NCBI GenBank assembly: GCA_963693365.1 | Contig: CAVNZM010000001.1 | Coordinates: forward strand, 15,810,001 to 15,874,000 | Reading direction: 5' to 3' | DNA length: 64,000 bases | Source of the DNA: Amoebidium appalachense | Taxonomy: Eukaryota; Ichthyosporea | Shown: positions 20,593-36,531 of the stretch, one piece after another | How the letters are laid out: every line of letters starts with the position of its first letter | Position numbering within the stretch: the stretch's first letter is position 1 | Notes under the pieces: generated by a model | Database searches by the model: none | Seen by the model: only the letters and a program-made list of their open reading frames with translations | Told to the model about the DNA's origin: nothing | Translations under genes and position numbers: made by a program

Positions 20593-20896
20593 GTCAGGAT
20601 TCTAATTGACCCCAACTGGCATAAAACTGATCTCGGCGGAGCCTCGATCTGTGGCCCAATCTCCATACGAGGCAGTGGGGAAGCGTAGCGCGCGCGCGCG
20701 TGTGTGTGTGTGTGCGTGTGTGGGGGAGGTGAAGGAGAGGCGGGTTGGGGGAGGAGGTAGAAGAGGTATCGGGTAGGGAGAGGGAAGTTGCATGTGTGTG
20801 TGCGGGCGGGGGAGCTACCATATGAGAGGAGTTAGGCACTTATGCAGTGCAGGTGTGTTGATTTGTGTGTGTTGGGTGTTATGGGTGTGTGTGTGT

Positions 20897-20943
<47 letters not shown>

Positions 20944-20970
20944 GGGGAAGGGGAAGGGGAGAGGATGCAG

Positions 20971-21020
<50 letters not shown>

Positions 21021-21098
21021 TGTGTGTATTGTGCACACGTGTGTGTGTGTGTGTGTGTGTGCGTGCGTGTGTGTCTGCAGTGCGTGTGTGCGTGTGTG

Positions 21099-21132
<34 letters not shown>

Positions 21133-21445
21133 GAGAGGTGTGTGTGTGTGTGTTTGTGTGTGTGTGTTTGTGTGTGTTTGCGTGCGCATGATATGGTATG
21201 CGCGTGTGAGTGGTAGGGAGTGGCTGTTGATAAACACTCTCCCCACGGCAACAGAAAGACATTTTCTTTGCAGCAACAACCAATTACATTTCACTACCGG
21301 CATACCAGTGATAAATAACGGTAAACAACCGTACGTAGGTATGGGAAGGCTGTACCTGTTGCTGTCGCGGTGTTGTTGTCGACGGTGATTTAGGGATTTA
21401 TGAAATCACCATTCGTTAAAGTTGGAGTTGAAAGCAATTGTGTTC
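20593..21445. repeat. TG, poly-G and duplicated-segment region
   Basis: A long G run at about 20899-20942, then TG/CG-rich sequence 20972-21190. Position 21228 starts a segment (ttgataaacactctcccc...tttgcag) that recurs at 23472. No gene seen. Confidence 0.8.
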
Positions 21446-21799
21446 CTATTGCGTGGAAGTACACTGGAGTGCCTTGTATTCTTTCTTCACCAGAACACAA
21501 TGGAAATGAAAACGTACGTTGACTTTCTCGTTTTGGTGAATTGGTCCGTGCCCTTCAACCTTTTGTATGGCTGGTACTACATGCAGTTTCCCGTAGACTC
21601 CATGTGTGTCACTTTTGAAATATACCGACCATGTGCCGGCACCCCATCGATCTGTAAGATTGAAACAGTTGGGGAACTTAAGCGTTCCTGTTGCTAAACA
21701 GTAATGCTTCGGGTTTTTCAGTTGAATTGGAGAGAGAGAAGGTAAATACCCTCTGAAATCGGTATGTAGTGCCATCAATTCTCCACCGTCAGCTGCCAT
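21446..21799 (-). CDS. Hypothetical 117-residue ORF, unrecognised
   Basis: An intact ATG-to-stop frame in non-repetitive sequence, with mixed composition (MAADGGELMALHTDFRGYL, then FNLTDRWGAGTWSVYF). No signal peptide, domain or splice context recognised. It may be an unspliced chance frame. Confidence 0.2.
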   Translation of the reverse strand: MAADGGELMALHTDFRGYLPSLSPIQLKNPKHYCLATGTLKFPNCFNLTDRWGAGTWSVYFKSDTHGVYGKLHVVPAIQKVEGHGPIHQNEKVNVRFHFHCVLVKKEYKALQCTSTQ

Positions 21800-22170
21800 G
21801 CTGAAACCGGATAGACTTTGAACTGAATGCGATCGCTACGTTTTGTAGTTGGTGTATATATGCCAGAATAATAATTTATGACAGTTGCGGTTAAAGAGGG
21901 GACTGTGCGTGTTGTTTTTTTGGAGATTTGTGACTCGTTTACATATCTGAATAAAGATTTTTTATTTTCAGCTGGAATCTGAATTGTGGGACTCATCGGC
22001 CGTTGCTGTTTTCCCCTTATACCTTGCTCTTCCCTTGTTGTTTGATTGCTCGTGCTCTTCCCGTTGCTTGCTCTGTTTCCCTGATCCCTTTCGTTCCCTT
22101 CCATTGCTGTTCCCTTCTCTTACCCGTGGTTTTTTCTTCCCCATTCCCGTTCTGTTTAAGCTTTTGTGGT

Positions 22171-23396
<1,226 letters not shown>

Positions 23397-23586
23397 TGAT
23401 GGTGGTGGTGGTGATAGTGATGGTGGTGGTAGTGGTTTGAGGGGAGGGGGAGGGAGGGAGGGGAAAGAGCTGTTGATAAACACTCTCCCCACGGAAACAG
23501 AATGACTTTTTCTTTGCAGATGGGTGGCTATGTGCTTTTAGACACATGTCCAAAACAGAAATTGTGGAGTGGGGGTTCCACTCTCT

Positions 23587-23965
23587 TTGTACCGTGTGGG
23601 CATGTTTCATCCACTACGTGTACACCATTGAAAATTCAGAGTGGGTTTGCACTCTTTTGTACCGTGTGGGCATGTTTTTCCCATCACGTGTACACCATTG
23701 AATCAGGTTTTCTGAGTGGAGAATCCACTGTTTTGTACCGTGTGGGCATGTTTTTCCCATCACGCGTACACCAGTTTGTACCGTGTGGGTATGTCTTCCC
23801 ATCACGCGTACACTACTTTGTACCGTGTGGGTATGTCTTCCCATCACGCGTACGCCATTTTGTACCGTGTGGGTATATCTTCCCATCACACGTACACCAT
23901 TGAATCAAGGTTTGTGAGTGGGGATTCCACTCTGTTTGTACCGTGTCCACAACGTGTACAAATCA
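23587..23965. repeat. Minisatellite, about seven copies of a 42- to 75-bp unit
   Basis: The core ttgtaccgtgtgggtatgtc, followed by ttcccatcacgcgtacacca, recurs near 23587, 23660, 23733, 23776, 23818, 23860 and (truncated) 23936. Some copies carry an extra ttgaatcaggttt...gattccactctg segment, so two unit lengths alternate. Confidence 0.85.
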
Positions 23966-24002
23966 TATTCACGAGATATAGGAGAAAGAGAAGAATGTCT
24001 GA

Positions 24003-24016
24003 GGGAGAGAGAGAGA

Positions 24017-24098
<82 letters not shown>

Positions 24099-24105
24099 AG
24101 AGAGC

Positions 24106-24138
<33 letters not shown>

Positions 24139-24236
24139 TAGGAGGGGGAGAGGAGGAGGAGTGGTACATACACACGTGCGCGCACGTACACTCACACACA
24201 CACATACACGCACACACACACACACACGCACGCACA

Positions 24237-24319
<83 letters not shown>

Positions 24320-24320
24320 A
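24003..24320. repeat. (GA)n followed by (CA)n microsatellites
   Basis: GA run 24003-24140, then CA/CG-rich sequence with a long CA run at 24241-24315. Downstream of the Helitron gene's stop codon. Confidence 0.9.
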
Positions 24321-24656
24321 CAAATACCAACACTCATACACACACGCATACACTCACACAAGCATGGATCACAGGCACGCATACACGGACAGCATACACA
24401 CGCACACACACACACACACACACACACCTTCTACCACCTACACACTCATGCACTCACCTATGAACGACCCTGCCCCTTCCCCCCTTGCCTTTTCCTTCGT
24501 CCCTCCCCCCTCCCCCTTCCCCCCCTCCTCCAAGAAAAAAAAAAAAAGAAAAAAGAAAAAAAAGAGTGAGGTACGCTTTCCCACCCACCCATCCACTATC
24601 CTACCCAATTATTCACCCACCTATGGCTATTAGACTGACTTGTTCCAGTAATGTAT

Positions 24657-25282
24657 TTACATGGAAAAAGGCCGCAATTCTTCAAAGTGTTGGCAATAGG
24701 GATTAACAGTCATGTGCATTGCTATTGCTCTTACTGTGGAGGACACAGGTGGACCGTAATGTGTGACTGCAGGGAAAGCAGGATGCACTGTGTGAACAAG
24801 AATATGTGTATTTGCAACGGCACAGAATAGTGTGATATCCTCGTGTTCCATGTACACTGTTGGGTTTGAAAAGACACGAAGATACGCTTCAAAGCCATTT
24901 GTCATTTCTTGAGCTATGGTTTCATTCAGTGCTCTGTCAAATTGTTGTTCCGAATTTGTCCTTTGCTGTGGATCATTGTGTTCTGTAGCTTGATAATATT
25001 GCGTAGCGATGCTTTCCAAGTTGGGATACTGTTGGAAAAGAGATGAAGCCGTGAAAGACGGGCGAGACCGTGTGAGTTGTGTAGCGTATTCTTCATAGGC
25101 ACGTTGGACAAGTGGGCGAATTTCTGGGCGGGTTTGAATTGCATGTAGAAGAGCGACGATATATTGTGTACGATCGATGTTGGCTGCATAGAAGAAACAG
25201 TTACCTCCTCCTTGGTTCCGAATTCGTTGGGTTGGCATGTAGCCTTGTGGAACCGGCACCATGATGCACTCCTGGCCATACA
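24657..25282 (-). CDS. Helitron gene last exon: OTU-like cysteine protease
   Basis: Acceptor ccacacag then TG TAT GGC, needing phase 1 upstream, which matches both the helicase exon and every 66-bp cassette. 208 codons to a TAA. The nucleophile motif is QGGGNCFFYAANIDRTQ, where OTU enzymes usually have DGNC, so the usual Asp is Gly here. The closing motif MTVNPYCQHFEELRP supplies the catalytic His. OTU proteases cleave ubiquitin-type linkages or process polyproteins; in Helentrons their role is not established. The frame is intact and its composition is unlike the surrounding repeats. Confidence 0.8.
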
Positions 25283-25572
25283 CTGTGTGGGCAAAGGGAA
25301 AGAGGAAAAAACGAGGAGGGAGAAGTGGGGGGGGGGGGACAGAGAGCGGAAGGAAAAGACATTAAGGAGGGGGGGGGGGGGGGGGGGGTGGTAGGCGAAT
25401 GCATTGATATGTTGTTGGGTATGCGAGGAGAGGTAGGTCAGTATTGTTTTGATTTCTGGGAGGGACGGAAGAGGTACACGAGGGGGGGGGGGAGGAGGGG
25501 GGGGAGCTACCTGCCACAAGAAAGGAGCAAAGAAGGTGTGGGTTGGAAAGGGTGTGTTTTGAAAAAGGGAGT

Positions 25573-25627
<55 letters not shown>

Positions 25628-25822
25628 GGGGGGCAACAGAGATTTGGAGACAAGGGAGGGGAAGCGGAGAGGGGAAGAGAAGGACAATTGGTTGCTGGGG
25701 GAGGGGGAGGGGGTAAGGAAAGAAAGAGAGGCAAAAAGAGACAAATGGGGTACGCGATACATAAAAGGGTAGGGTGTGTGAGCGCTCGGGGAGGGGGGGG
25801 GAGGAAGATGGAGAAGGAGTAC

Positions 25823-25888
25823 CTGCAGAGAATGGTGGCTGTATGCTCCGGTAAGCAGTCTCGGACGGATTAGGATGTTGTTGGGTGT
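25823..25888 (-). CDS. 66-bp exon-like cassette, copy D
   Basis: Same as copies B and C, 924 bp further along. It is the last intact cassette before the OTU exon; a degenerate fifth relative lies near 25400-25440 without a usable acceptor. Confidence 0.6.
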
Positions 25889-26096
25889 CTGTGCAAAGAA
25901 AGAGTGGTGAGTGGGGGTATTTCCGGAAACAGAATGGGAGAGGGAGGGGGGCAGGGGAGGAAAGGGGAACAACAGATGAAGGGGGGGGAAATCAGATGGG
26001 TAGATACAAGATGTACGAATGAGAAGTGGTACAGAGAAGAGTGCATTTGGAAGGGAACACAGCCGGTTGCTGTGTGTTTTGGGGGGCGGTCCATAG

Positions 26097-26191
<95 letters not shown>

Positions 26192-26197
26192 GTGTGT

Positions 26198-26233
<36 letters not shown>

Positions 26234-26746
26234 GCGTATGGGGGGGTGTGTTGTGTGTGTGTATGTGTGTGTGTGTGTGTGTGTGGGAGCGCGCGGGGGG
26301 GGGGGGGGGGGAGGGACGAGATGGAGAGGAATACCGGGGGGGGGGGGGGGGGGAGGGAGGGGAGCTACCTGCCGAGGATGGTGGCTGTGGTGAAGGGGAA
26401 GGGGAGGGGAGGGGGGGGGGGGGGGGGGGGGGAAAGAGAGAGGAGAGGCGCAAGAAAGGAGCAATGAAGGTGAGGGTTGGAAAGGGTGTGTTTTGAAAAA
26501 GGGAGTGTGTGTGTGTGTTTGTGGGGGGGGGGGGGGGGGGGGAGGGGGGGGGAGGGGGGCAACAGAGATTTGGAGACAAGGGAGGGGAAGCGGAGAGGGG
26601 AAGAGAAGGACAATTGGTTGCTGGGGGAGGGGGAGGGGGTAAGGAAAGAAAGAGAGGCAAAAAGAGACAAATGGGGTACACGATACATTAAAGGGTAGGG
26701 TGTGTGAGCGCTGGGGGAGGGGGGGGGGAAGATGGAGAAGGAGTAC

Positions 26747-26812
26747 CTGCAGAGAATGGTGGCTGTATGCTCCGGTAAGCAGTCTCGGACGGATTAGGAT
26801 GTTGTTGGGTGT
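26747..26812 (-). CDS. 66-bp exon-like cassette, copy C
   Basis: Same splice sites and coding content as copy B, 973 bp further along the tandem array. Confidence 0.6.
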
Positions 26813-27008
26813 CTGTGCAAAGAAAGAGTGGTGAGTGGGGGTATTTCCGGAAAGGGAGGGGGCCAGGGGAGGAGAGGGGAACAACAGATGAAGGGGGGGG
26901 AAATCACATGGGTAGAGATACAAGACGTACAAGTGAGAAGTGGTACAGAGAAGAATGCATTTGGAAGGGAACACAGCCGGTTGCTGTGTGTTTTGGTGGG
27001 CGGTTCAC

Positions 27009-27205
<197 letters not shown>

Positions 27206-27223
27206 TTGTGTGTGTGTATGTGT

Positions 27224-27255
<32 letters not shown>

Positions 27256-27719
27256 GCGCACGGGGGAGGGGGGGGGGGAGGGACAGAGATGGAGAAGGAA
27301 TACGGGGGGGGGGGGGGGGGGGGAGGAGGAGAGCTACCTGTCGAGGATGGTGGCTGTGGTGAAGGGGAAGGGGAGGGGGGGGGGGGGGGGGGGGGGGGGG
27401 AGAGGAGAGGCGCAAGAAAGGAGCAATGAAGGTGAGGGTTGGAAAGGGTGTGTTTTGAAAAAGGGAGAGTGTGTGTGTGTGTGTGTGTGAGGGGGAGGGG
27501 GGGGGAGGGGTGGGGGGGGGGGGAGGGGGGCAACAGAGATTTGGAGACAAGAAAGGGGAAGCGGAGAGGGGAAGAGAAGGACAATTGGTTGCTGGGGGAG
27601 GGAGAGGGGGTAAGGAAAGAAAGAGAGGCAAAAAGAGACAAATGGGATACACGATACATTAAAGGGTAGGGTGTGTGAGCGCTGGGGGAGGGGGGGGGGG
27701 AAAGATGGAGAAGGAGTAC

Positions 27720-27785
27720 CTGCAGAGAATGGTGGCTGTATGCTCCGGTAAGCAGTCTCGGACGGATTAGGATGTTGTTGGGTGT
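27720..27785 (-). CDS. 66-bp exon-like cassette, copy B
   Basis: Acceptor tttgcacag, donor gtactcc, 66 nt, phase 1-1, begins DTQQHPNPSETAYRSIQPPF. Identical in sequence to copies C and D. A poly-C run lies about 18 nt beyond the donor. Confidence 0.6.
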
Positions 27786-27999
27786 CTGTGCAAAGAAAGA
27801 GTGGTGAGTGGGGGTATTTCCGGAACGAGAATGGGACAGGGGGCCAGGGGAGGAGAGGGGAACAACAGATGAAGGGGGGGGAAATCACATGGGTAGAGAT
27901 ACAAGACGTACAAGTGAGAAGTGGTACAGAGAAGAATGCATTCGGAAGGGAACACAGCCGGTTGCTGTGTGCTTTGGTGGGCGGTCCACAGATGTGTAT

Positions 28000-28049
<50 letters not shown>

Positions 28050-28200
28050 GCGTGGGGTGTGGAAGGGGGAAGGGGAAGGGAAAGGAAAGTGTGTTTGGAC
28101 AGAGAAAATGAGAAGGGGGGGGGGGGGGGGGAAGGAGTGGAGAGATTGGATGTTATGATTTCTGGAAGGTGATTTTAGGGGAGGAGAAGGGGAAGAGTAC

Positions 28201-28266
28201 CTGGAGAGAATGGTGGCTGTATACTCGGGTGGACGATTTTGGATGGGTTGACCTGTTGTTGAGTGT
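28201..28266 (-). CDS. 66-bp exon-like cassette, copy A (divergent)
   Basis: Acceptor cacacag and donor gtactc flank exactly 66 nt. In the phase left by the helicase exon (phase 1) it reads DTQQQVNPSKIVHPSIQPPF. Length is a multiple of three, so inclusion or skipping keeps the frame. Shares the DTQQ..NPS....SIQPPFS pattern with copies B-D. Confidence 0.6.
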
Positions 28267-28302
28267 CTGTGTGGAGAAAAAGAGGTGAGTGTCGGGAGGA
28301 AG

Positions 28303-28334
<32 letters not shown>

Positions 28335-28961
28335 AGTAAGGACAGGTGAATGGAATGAGTGGAGAGGGTAGCGAAATGCAATGGTGTATGTGGACGAATA
28401 ATAACAGAATTGGCTTCCTGTTTCTTGTTAGGGGAGGGGAGGAGGGGGAGGAGGGGAGGGGAAGGGGAGGAGAGAAGAACCGGGCGGGTCTCGAAAGGGG
28501 AAAGAAAAGGGATATTGAGAGGAAAGGGAAGTATACCTTACGGAACATGTGTGGCTTAGGGTGTGTGTTTGGAGTGTTGACGGGGAGGGGGGGGGATCTC
28601 TATTGGACGAGTGAGGAAGAGGGGGGGGGGGGGGGGGACGAGGCGGGGACATGAAGGGGAGAGGGTAGTTGAGGAGAAAGTGTACATGTTGAGAAGGAGA
28701 ATGTTTGCGGATGGGAGGGAGGGGGAGGGGGGGGGGGGGGAGGGGGGGGAGAACGAAAGAAACTAAATATACTTGAGAAGAGGGGGTAGTGAAATGAAAG
28801 GGAAAATATGCATATAGTAACAGAATGGGTCGTGTGGAGGAGGGAGGGAGGGAGGGGGGAGCGGGGAGGGGGGGGGGGGGAAGATACCCAGGGGAGGGGG
28901 TTGGAGAGGGGGGGGGGGGGGAGGGGGGCGGGGGGAGAAGAAAGGAAGACAGATAGCATAC

Positions 28962-30832
28962 CTGTAGGTGAACGTTGAAGTATCCGCGTGCGTAGGTGTG
29001 CGAGTGTGGCAGCTTGTTGCTCTTCCAATGCTTTATAGTAATTGAAGAGTGCATCATTTGGCTTTTCAGTACACAGCTTGTTAACGTCGAAGTCAGACAA
29101 AATGTACATTTCGTTCCAACTGTGTATGCGAGTGCATTGTACATATGCTGACTGGTGATGGGCTCCGTGAAGGCAAAGGCCGACTCTGTGCATTCCCCGA
29201 CCTTGAGAGTTGTAATCCGTTATCGCAAATGCCGGTGTGAGTGGCAGTTGTGTGCGCTTTATTGTTGTGTATTGTTTTCTGAATTTATGGCGAGTACTTT
29301 CCACTGTAAATCGTTGCGTGATAGGAAAAATGGGAACCTCACCGGGATCGAGTTGAAGTAACTGTGGATGATCCGGACATTCTGCATGCAGTATTACAAA
29401 CTTGGGTGGACGTGTAAGGAATACTGCCCGTACTTGGTACCCGAAGATGGTTGTGTTGATGGGCTGTACATGTATGTCGTCCGAATGCCGTTCGATATGT
29501 GTAAGTTGGTCAAACATGGTTCCGTTGCAGAGTCCCAACTCAACATACGAATTTTCAGGCTGACGGTTGTTCGTGAGAATATACGGCTGTCCCTCCAAAA
29601 GAAACAGATACGTAAGCAAACCCTTGGTTTTTTTGTCATGCATGGTAGAGAGCGTCATTTGAATACTGTGCGTCATTTGCCTACTGCGGGAAAGAACATC
29701 TGTGCTCGGTGCAATGGTGATTGGTTGGCGAGTTTGAGCCGCTCTGGAAAGAAGTCTGCGCATATTAAGGTGCATACGCAGTTCATTGGAAAGGACGATG
29801 ACGTGTTGGATATCTGACGACACGATGTTCGTGCGATTGCGTAGTTTTTGTTGGTGTGCCTCAGTTACTTCTCCTGTTTTCAATTCTCGCACGAAAGCGA
29901 GGTAATCAGCATCGTGCTGTCGGTGTTGTTGGTTTAACAGGAATGTGGTGGTGAAATTATCTCGGTAAAGGCGAGAACCGCGAATTTGCTTGTTCAATTT
30001 GATCAGGTGCTTCGGTTTGTATTTCCGAGTTGGATCAAATCGAGGGGTTTCGTACAAAGCACAATCCCCAACCGGTGGAAGCTGAAACATATCACCGAAA
30101 AAACATATGTTTATATCACCAAAAGGTTTGGTGTGTCTTTCTCCTGGAAATTTATTTTGGATGTGAGTGTTTATCTCATCCAATAGGAAAGCCCCAACCA
30201 TACTCATCTCGTCACAAAACAGATAGTGGATGTTATCCCAAATGTCAATGAGTGGCGAGCGCTCTGATAATGGGTGTGGATCTTCTTCGTTGCCTGTCAC
30301 TACAGGGATCTGAAGGGTACTATGAATGGTAGACCCACCAATGTTGTGTGCGGCTTGGCCTGTTGGGCAACAAACAAAACACAGCCAGCCATATCCAATT
30401 CCTGCGCAAACCATTTGATAGCTCTAATAAGATGTGACTTTCCAGACCCTGCTTCTCCGAGACACTGCATTATGAATTGTTGTGGTTTGCGCATGGGGTC
30501 CTTTGTGGATAGATATTGCCGTGTATGTTCCATGTGTGTTGCGACATACGTGAATGCGTCTTTCGCTCGGCCACTTAACTGCCACTCGGTTATCGCCCGA
30601 TCGATTGTAGGGATTCCAGCCGGTGCCGTGAGTGTTGGATTGCGTGGCAGTGAAATTCGGAGAATCTCCGGTTCCGGGTCATGTATGTGGTCGGTATCCA
30701 TAGGACGGATATCCACCGTAGGCGGTTGCGTTGTAGTGCTTGTGGGTGCAGCCACAATTGAGTGTGTGCGCTGGTGAATTCTCCGTGCCTTTTCTGCACT
30801 CAAAGTTACCGGCCAGTCCAACTCACCTTGCT
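28962..30832 (-). CDS. Helitron gene exon 4: Pif1-like DNA helicase, one frame break
   Basis: Opens after ttcttcacag. Walker A GEAGSGKSHLI (about 30435-30465), then CVLFVA. At about 30370 the frame must shift by one missing base (in ttgcccaac, one C short) to read on as PTGQAAHNIGGSTIH. Motif II FCDEMSMV, GDMFQLPPV and the C-terminal SQGRGMHRVGL with VQCTRIHSWNEMYIL complete the Pif1 signature. The exon length (1871 nt) divides correctly only if one base is missing, supporting a simple 1-nt deletion. Ends in phase 1 at the donor gtatgc (28961). The helicase unwinds the donor strand during transposition. The break is either a sequencing error or an inactivating mutation. Confidence 0.85.
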
Positions 30833-30859
30833 CTGTGAAGAACCTGTGTGGTCTTTTTG

Positions 30860-31479
30860 ATAGGCAATTGCCGGGGGGGGGGGGGGGGGGGGGGGGAGGG
30901 AGGGGGAGGAGGGAGGGGGGGGGGGGGGGGGGACAGTGGGGAGGGAGGGCATGGGAGAGGGGGTGATGTGAGAGAGATGATGAATTGGTGCAAAGCCATG
31001 ATGAGCAACTTAAATGCCAACATAAAGGAAGGGGAAGAAAAGTGAGGTACATAAAAACGACTATGCAAACAAAATTGATCGGCTTGGGAAGGAGAGAACG
31101 GGGGGGGGGGGGGGGGGGGGGGGGAAGGGGGGGTTGCAAAAGGAAGCCGAAGGGGGGGGGGGGGGGGGAGAAGGATGGAGGGGAAGGATGGTGGGGTACA
31201 TGAAAAATTGTCGGGGGGGGGGGGGGGGGGGGGGGGAGGGGAGGGGGATGATGTTTGGATGATCACAGAAACGAAAGAAGAGTAAAAAAGGGGGAGAGTG
31301 AGGGACGAGGGAGAAGAAGGGGGAATCTAGGAGAAAAGAAAGGGAATGGTCGGAGACAGAAAAGACTATGCAAAAGCGATCATTTTCCGGGGGGGGGGGG
31401 GGGGGGGGGGGAGGGGGGGGGGGGGGGATGAAGCGGAGGGTGGGTGGGGTACATAAATAATACTATGCAAATAAAGGTC

Positions 31480-31510
<31 letters not shown>

Positions 31511-31640
31511 GGGAGGGGGGGGGGGGGGGGGGGGGGGGATAATGACTTGGGTGTCCCAAAAAACATAGGTAGTGGTGACCGCAAGACGAGGGAGAAGGAG
31601 AGGGGGGGGGGGGGGGGGGGGGAGGGGGGGGAGGGGACTC
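30860..31640. repeat. G-rich intron between Rep and helicase exons
   Basis: At least eight G runs (near 30871, 30917, 31099, 31153, 31213, 31389, 31512 and 31602) with related spacers (gaacaaaattgatcg, gtacataaa...actatgcaaa) that look like decayed copies of one another. A small missed exon in or near it is possible because the flanking phases do not match. Confidence 0.7.
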
Positions 31641-31849
31641 GGATGTTTAGAAGGGTCAGAGAATGGAAAAGAAGTGGAAAGGATGAGCGCTTGTGAAAAG
31701 AAGTGGAAAGGATGAGCGCTTGTGAACTTTGGAAATAAGGAAGGGATGGGAGAAAGGAATGTGAAGGGTTCGAGACAGAAATGAGAGAAAGAGAGAAAAC
31801 TTGAGGCGATAGTGGGGGGGGGGGAGAGGAAAATTTAATACTTGCATAC

Positions 31850-33755
31850 CTGTCACGGAGGACGGAGTCTTGAATCCCCGGATGTGAACCTCTGGAGTGT
31901 GTAAGTGCCCGGAAAGTGTTTAGCTCCAGAAGCTGTTGCGTACTGTGCGGTATGTTTGCTTGCATGTTTTCAAGTGTGTTGGAAATCGTAGAGGGTACTG
32001 TTGGGTCTGTCGCAAGCTGGCAGTCAATTTCTTCTTCCAAACTTGTTTCACCTTCATCCATTTCCTCCGTTACGTATTCCGAGTTGGTTCGGGTACCAAT
32101 ATCATCATGGTATTGACGAGCGAATGCCTGTTCTTCATTGACACGAGTTTGATGCTGGTGCGATTGTTCCCTCCCGCGGCTAAGGAACAGCATGTTTTGG
32201 ATGATCGGTAGCATACTGAAAGGGTCGTTTATTTGGAGGTCTTCCATATATTGTTGCAAGGCATTTTCAGGTGACAATAACTGGCCATTAACAGTTAATA
32301 AACTGGTGGCTGTACAATCGTGTGCTTTAGTGTGCGCTAAAATCCACAGTGCCCGGTATTGAGCATGTTCGGCACTCGGTGGAAGATAGTTGTAGAGGTG
32401 AGGCACTACTGGAGAAGAACGCTCTGCCCATTCGTGTGTTGTGGCTTGCGGGTGTCTTGCATCCAGTGGAATTCGTTTCAGACGGTGATGTTGATTATCC
32501 TGACGAACTTTGTGATAGTTACGTACAAGAGCGTACACGGGCATTTGCGCTACCGGTTGGGTATCCCCACGAAATTGGTAATCTACTCGATCGTTAACAA
32601 AACACACCCGGTCATTTGTAACTGCAAGCTGGTAGGATTCTGCTCTTGTATCCGCTGTTTCATTGGGTCGTGTTTCATTTTCTTGTGACCGTGAAAAACC
32701 ATGCTCTTCATCCTCATCCTCATCCAATTCGGAGTCCGAATCGAATGCCGAGTCACGATGGAAATCGAAGCGGATGTGCGTTGGCAGGGTATGTTGTAGA
32801 GCGGCTAAAATAGGGGAAATATTAAGCGGGCTGAATTGTACGCTGCTTAGGTGGTCGGCATCATGTCCTCCAGTGAACAGGAGTATTGCCATCGGGGCTG
32901 AAATTTCCTGTCGTATATATAAGGTGTTTTGAATTTTGTTCAAGACACGTGATATGTAACCGGTATCTGAGTGTGGAGGTTCAGTGTCGTGCGTATTTAC
33001 GGGTTGTATTTCATTTTCGGACACTGGGTTTTGCAGTTCAGATATGACCGCTGCTGCAATGGAATGTTGTTGGTGGATAGGTAATTGCCTCTTGGTTTGG
33101 TAATTGGTGATGTATAGAAGAAGGTCGTACTGGTCATTGGCTCCGGTATTGATGAGGCGAAGTTCCATATTGCATCGTAGTTCTGATGATAGCACAGGAT
33201 TGAAGGGCACGGTATAACCGAAATGTCGTTTCTGCTCAAGTTGACTTTTCGCTTCGTTGTATTGTGTTTGATCGTACAATATTCTTGGGATAGATGACCG
33301 GCACGTGTGTGTTTTTGTTGCACGCTCTGTTTTGTAGCAACTGGATGTGTGCTCGTGAAACTGCAAGCACGCAACCACTCCTAACGTATCTAATTTGTAC
33401 TCGGCGCTTTCAACCGTTGCGGGGGGTTCTTTGCACAAGTGCTCTTTCCCTCCGAATGCTGTTTTTGCTGCCGAGGCAATGGCTTGACGGCGCTCTCTGT
33501 CACCCTGCATGACGGCTCGTTGCCAGTCTTGTAGGCTTTGGTTCTCGAGTCGAACCGGGATGGCCAAATCGTTGATATCGGCAGAGTTTGTTTGTTGCAC
33601 AAGCCACTCCCATGGCAAATTTCCAATGTCTTGACTGCAGATGGCATCAGCGTACAATCCAAACTGACGCTTGTACTCGGGATCTTGGCACAGGGTGTGT
33701 ATCTCAGTAGGATGATCTCTCTTGGTGGAAATGGCTAGATGCGGGTGCAATGTAC
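31850..33755 (-). CDS. Helitron gene exon 3: Rep catalytic part (HUH and two-tyrosine motifs)
   Basis: Starts at the acceptor ttaaccacag with GT ACA TTG, completing GRGTLHPHLA; the His-Pro-His is the HUH metal-binding motif. About 220 residues on, LLLYITNYQTKRQLP gives the two catalytic tyrosines (Y..NY..K) that cut and join DNA in rolling-circle transposition. The rest is less conserved, with acidic Ser/Asp/Glu stretches. It is open throughout and ends near IQDSVLRD, at the donor gtatgc (31849). Joining to the helicase exon is unresolved: this donor leaves phase 2, but the next exon needs phase 1. A small exon may therefore be missed in 30833-31849, or an alternative donor five bases upstream is used. 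Confidence 0.85.
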
Positions 33756-34216
33756 CTGTGGTTAAAAGTAAAAATAGAAATAAATAAGAAAGCGGAAAGC
33801 AGAGAGAGAGAGGGAGAGATATAGAAAAGGAAAGAGGAAGGGGCAGGCAAGGGGAGGGAAGGGGGAGGGGGGGGAGGGGGGGGGGGGGAAGGAAGGAAAG
33901 GGAGACTTGCAGGCCGGGCAAAGGGGGGGAGGGGGGGGGGGGGGGGGCGAGAGGAGGGTGATTAGTATGTTTTAGTGTATATGTTTTTACACACATCCAT
34001 CTACAGTGTCACACACACTTACAGTACTATCACCGCTTTTTGATCTGTCTGTTTCAAGGGGGGGGGGGGGGACTTTCGTGTGTAAGGGTATGCGTGTGTG
34101 TTCCTTTTTGCCTTTTCTTTCCTTTGTCTATCCTGTCCCTGCCCTTCCCCTCCCCCTTCCCCCCTCCTCCTCGATTGCTTCCTTCTTTCCTCTCCGTTTC
34201 CCTTTGTTTTGCGACA

Positions 34217-36530
<2,314 letters not shown>

Positions 36531-36531
36531 C

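Noticed and set aside
23587-23965. Regular repeats resembling a CRISPR array
   Set aside because: Unit-to-unit spacers are not unique, context is clearly eukaryotic, and no cas genes are present.
24926-26974. 682-codon minus-strand open frame
   Set aside because: Mostly translated CA, C-rich and CT repeats across the cassette array; only short stretches at its 3' end overlap the OTU exon, in the wrong frame.
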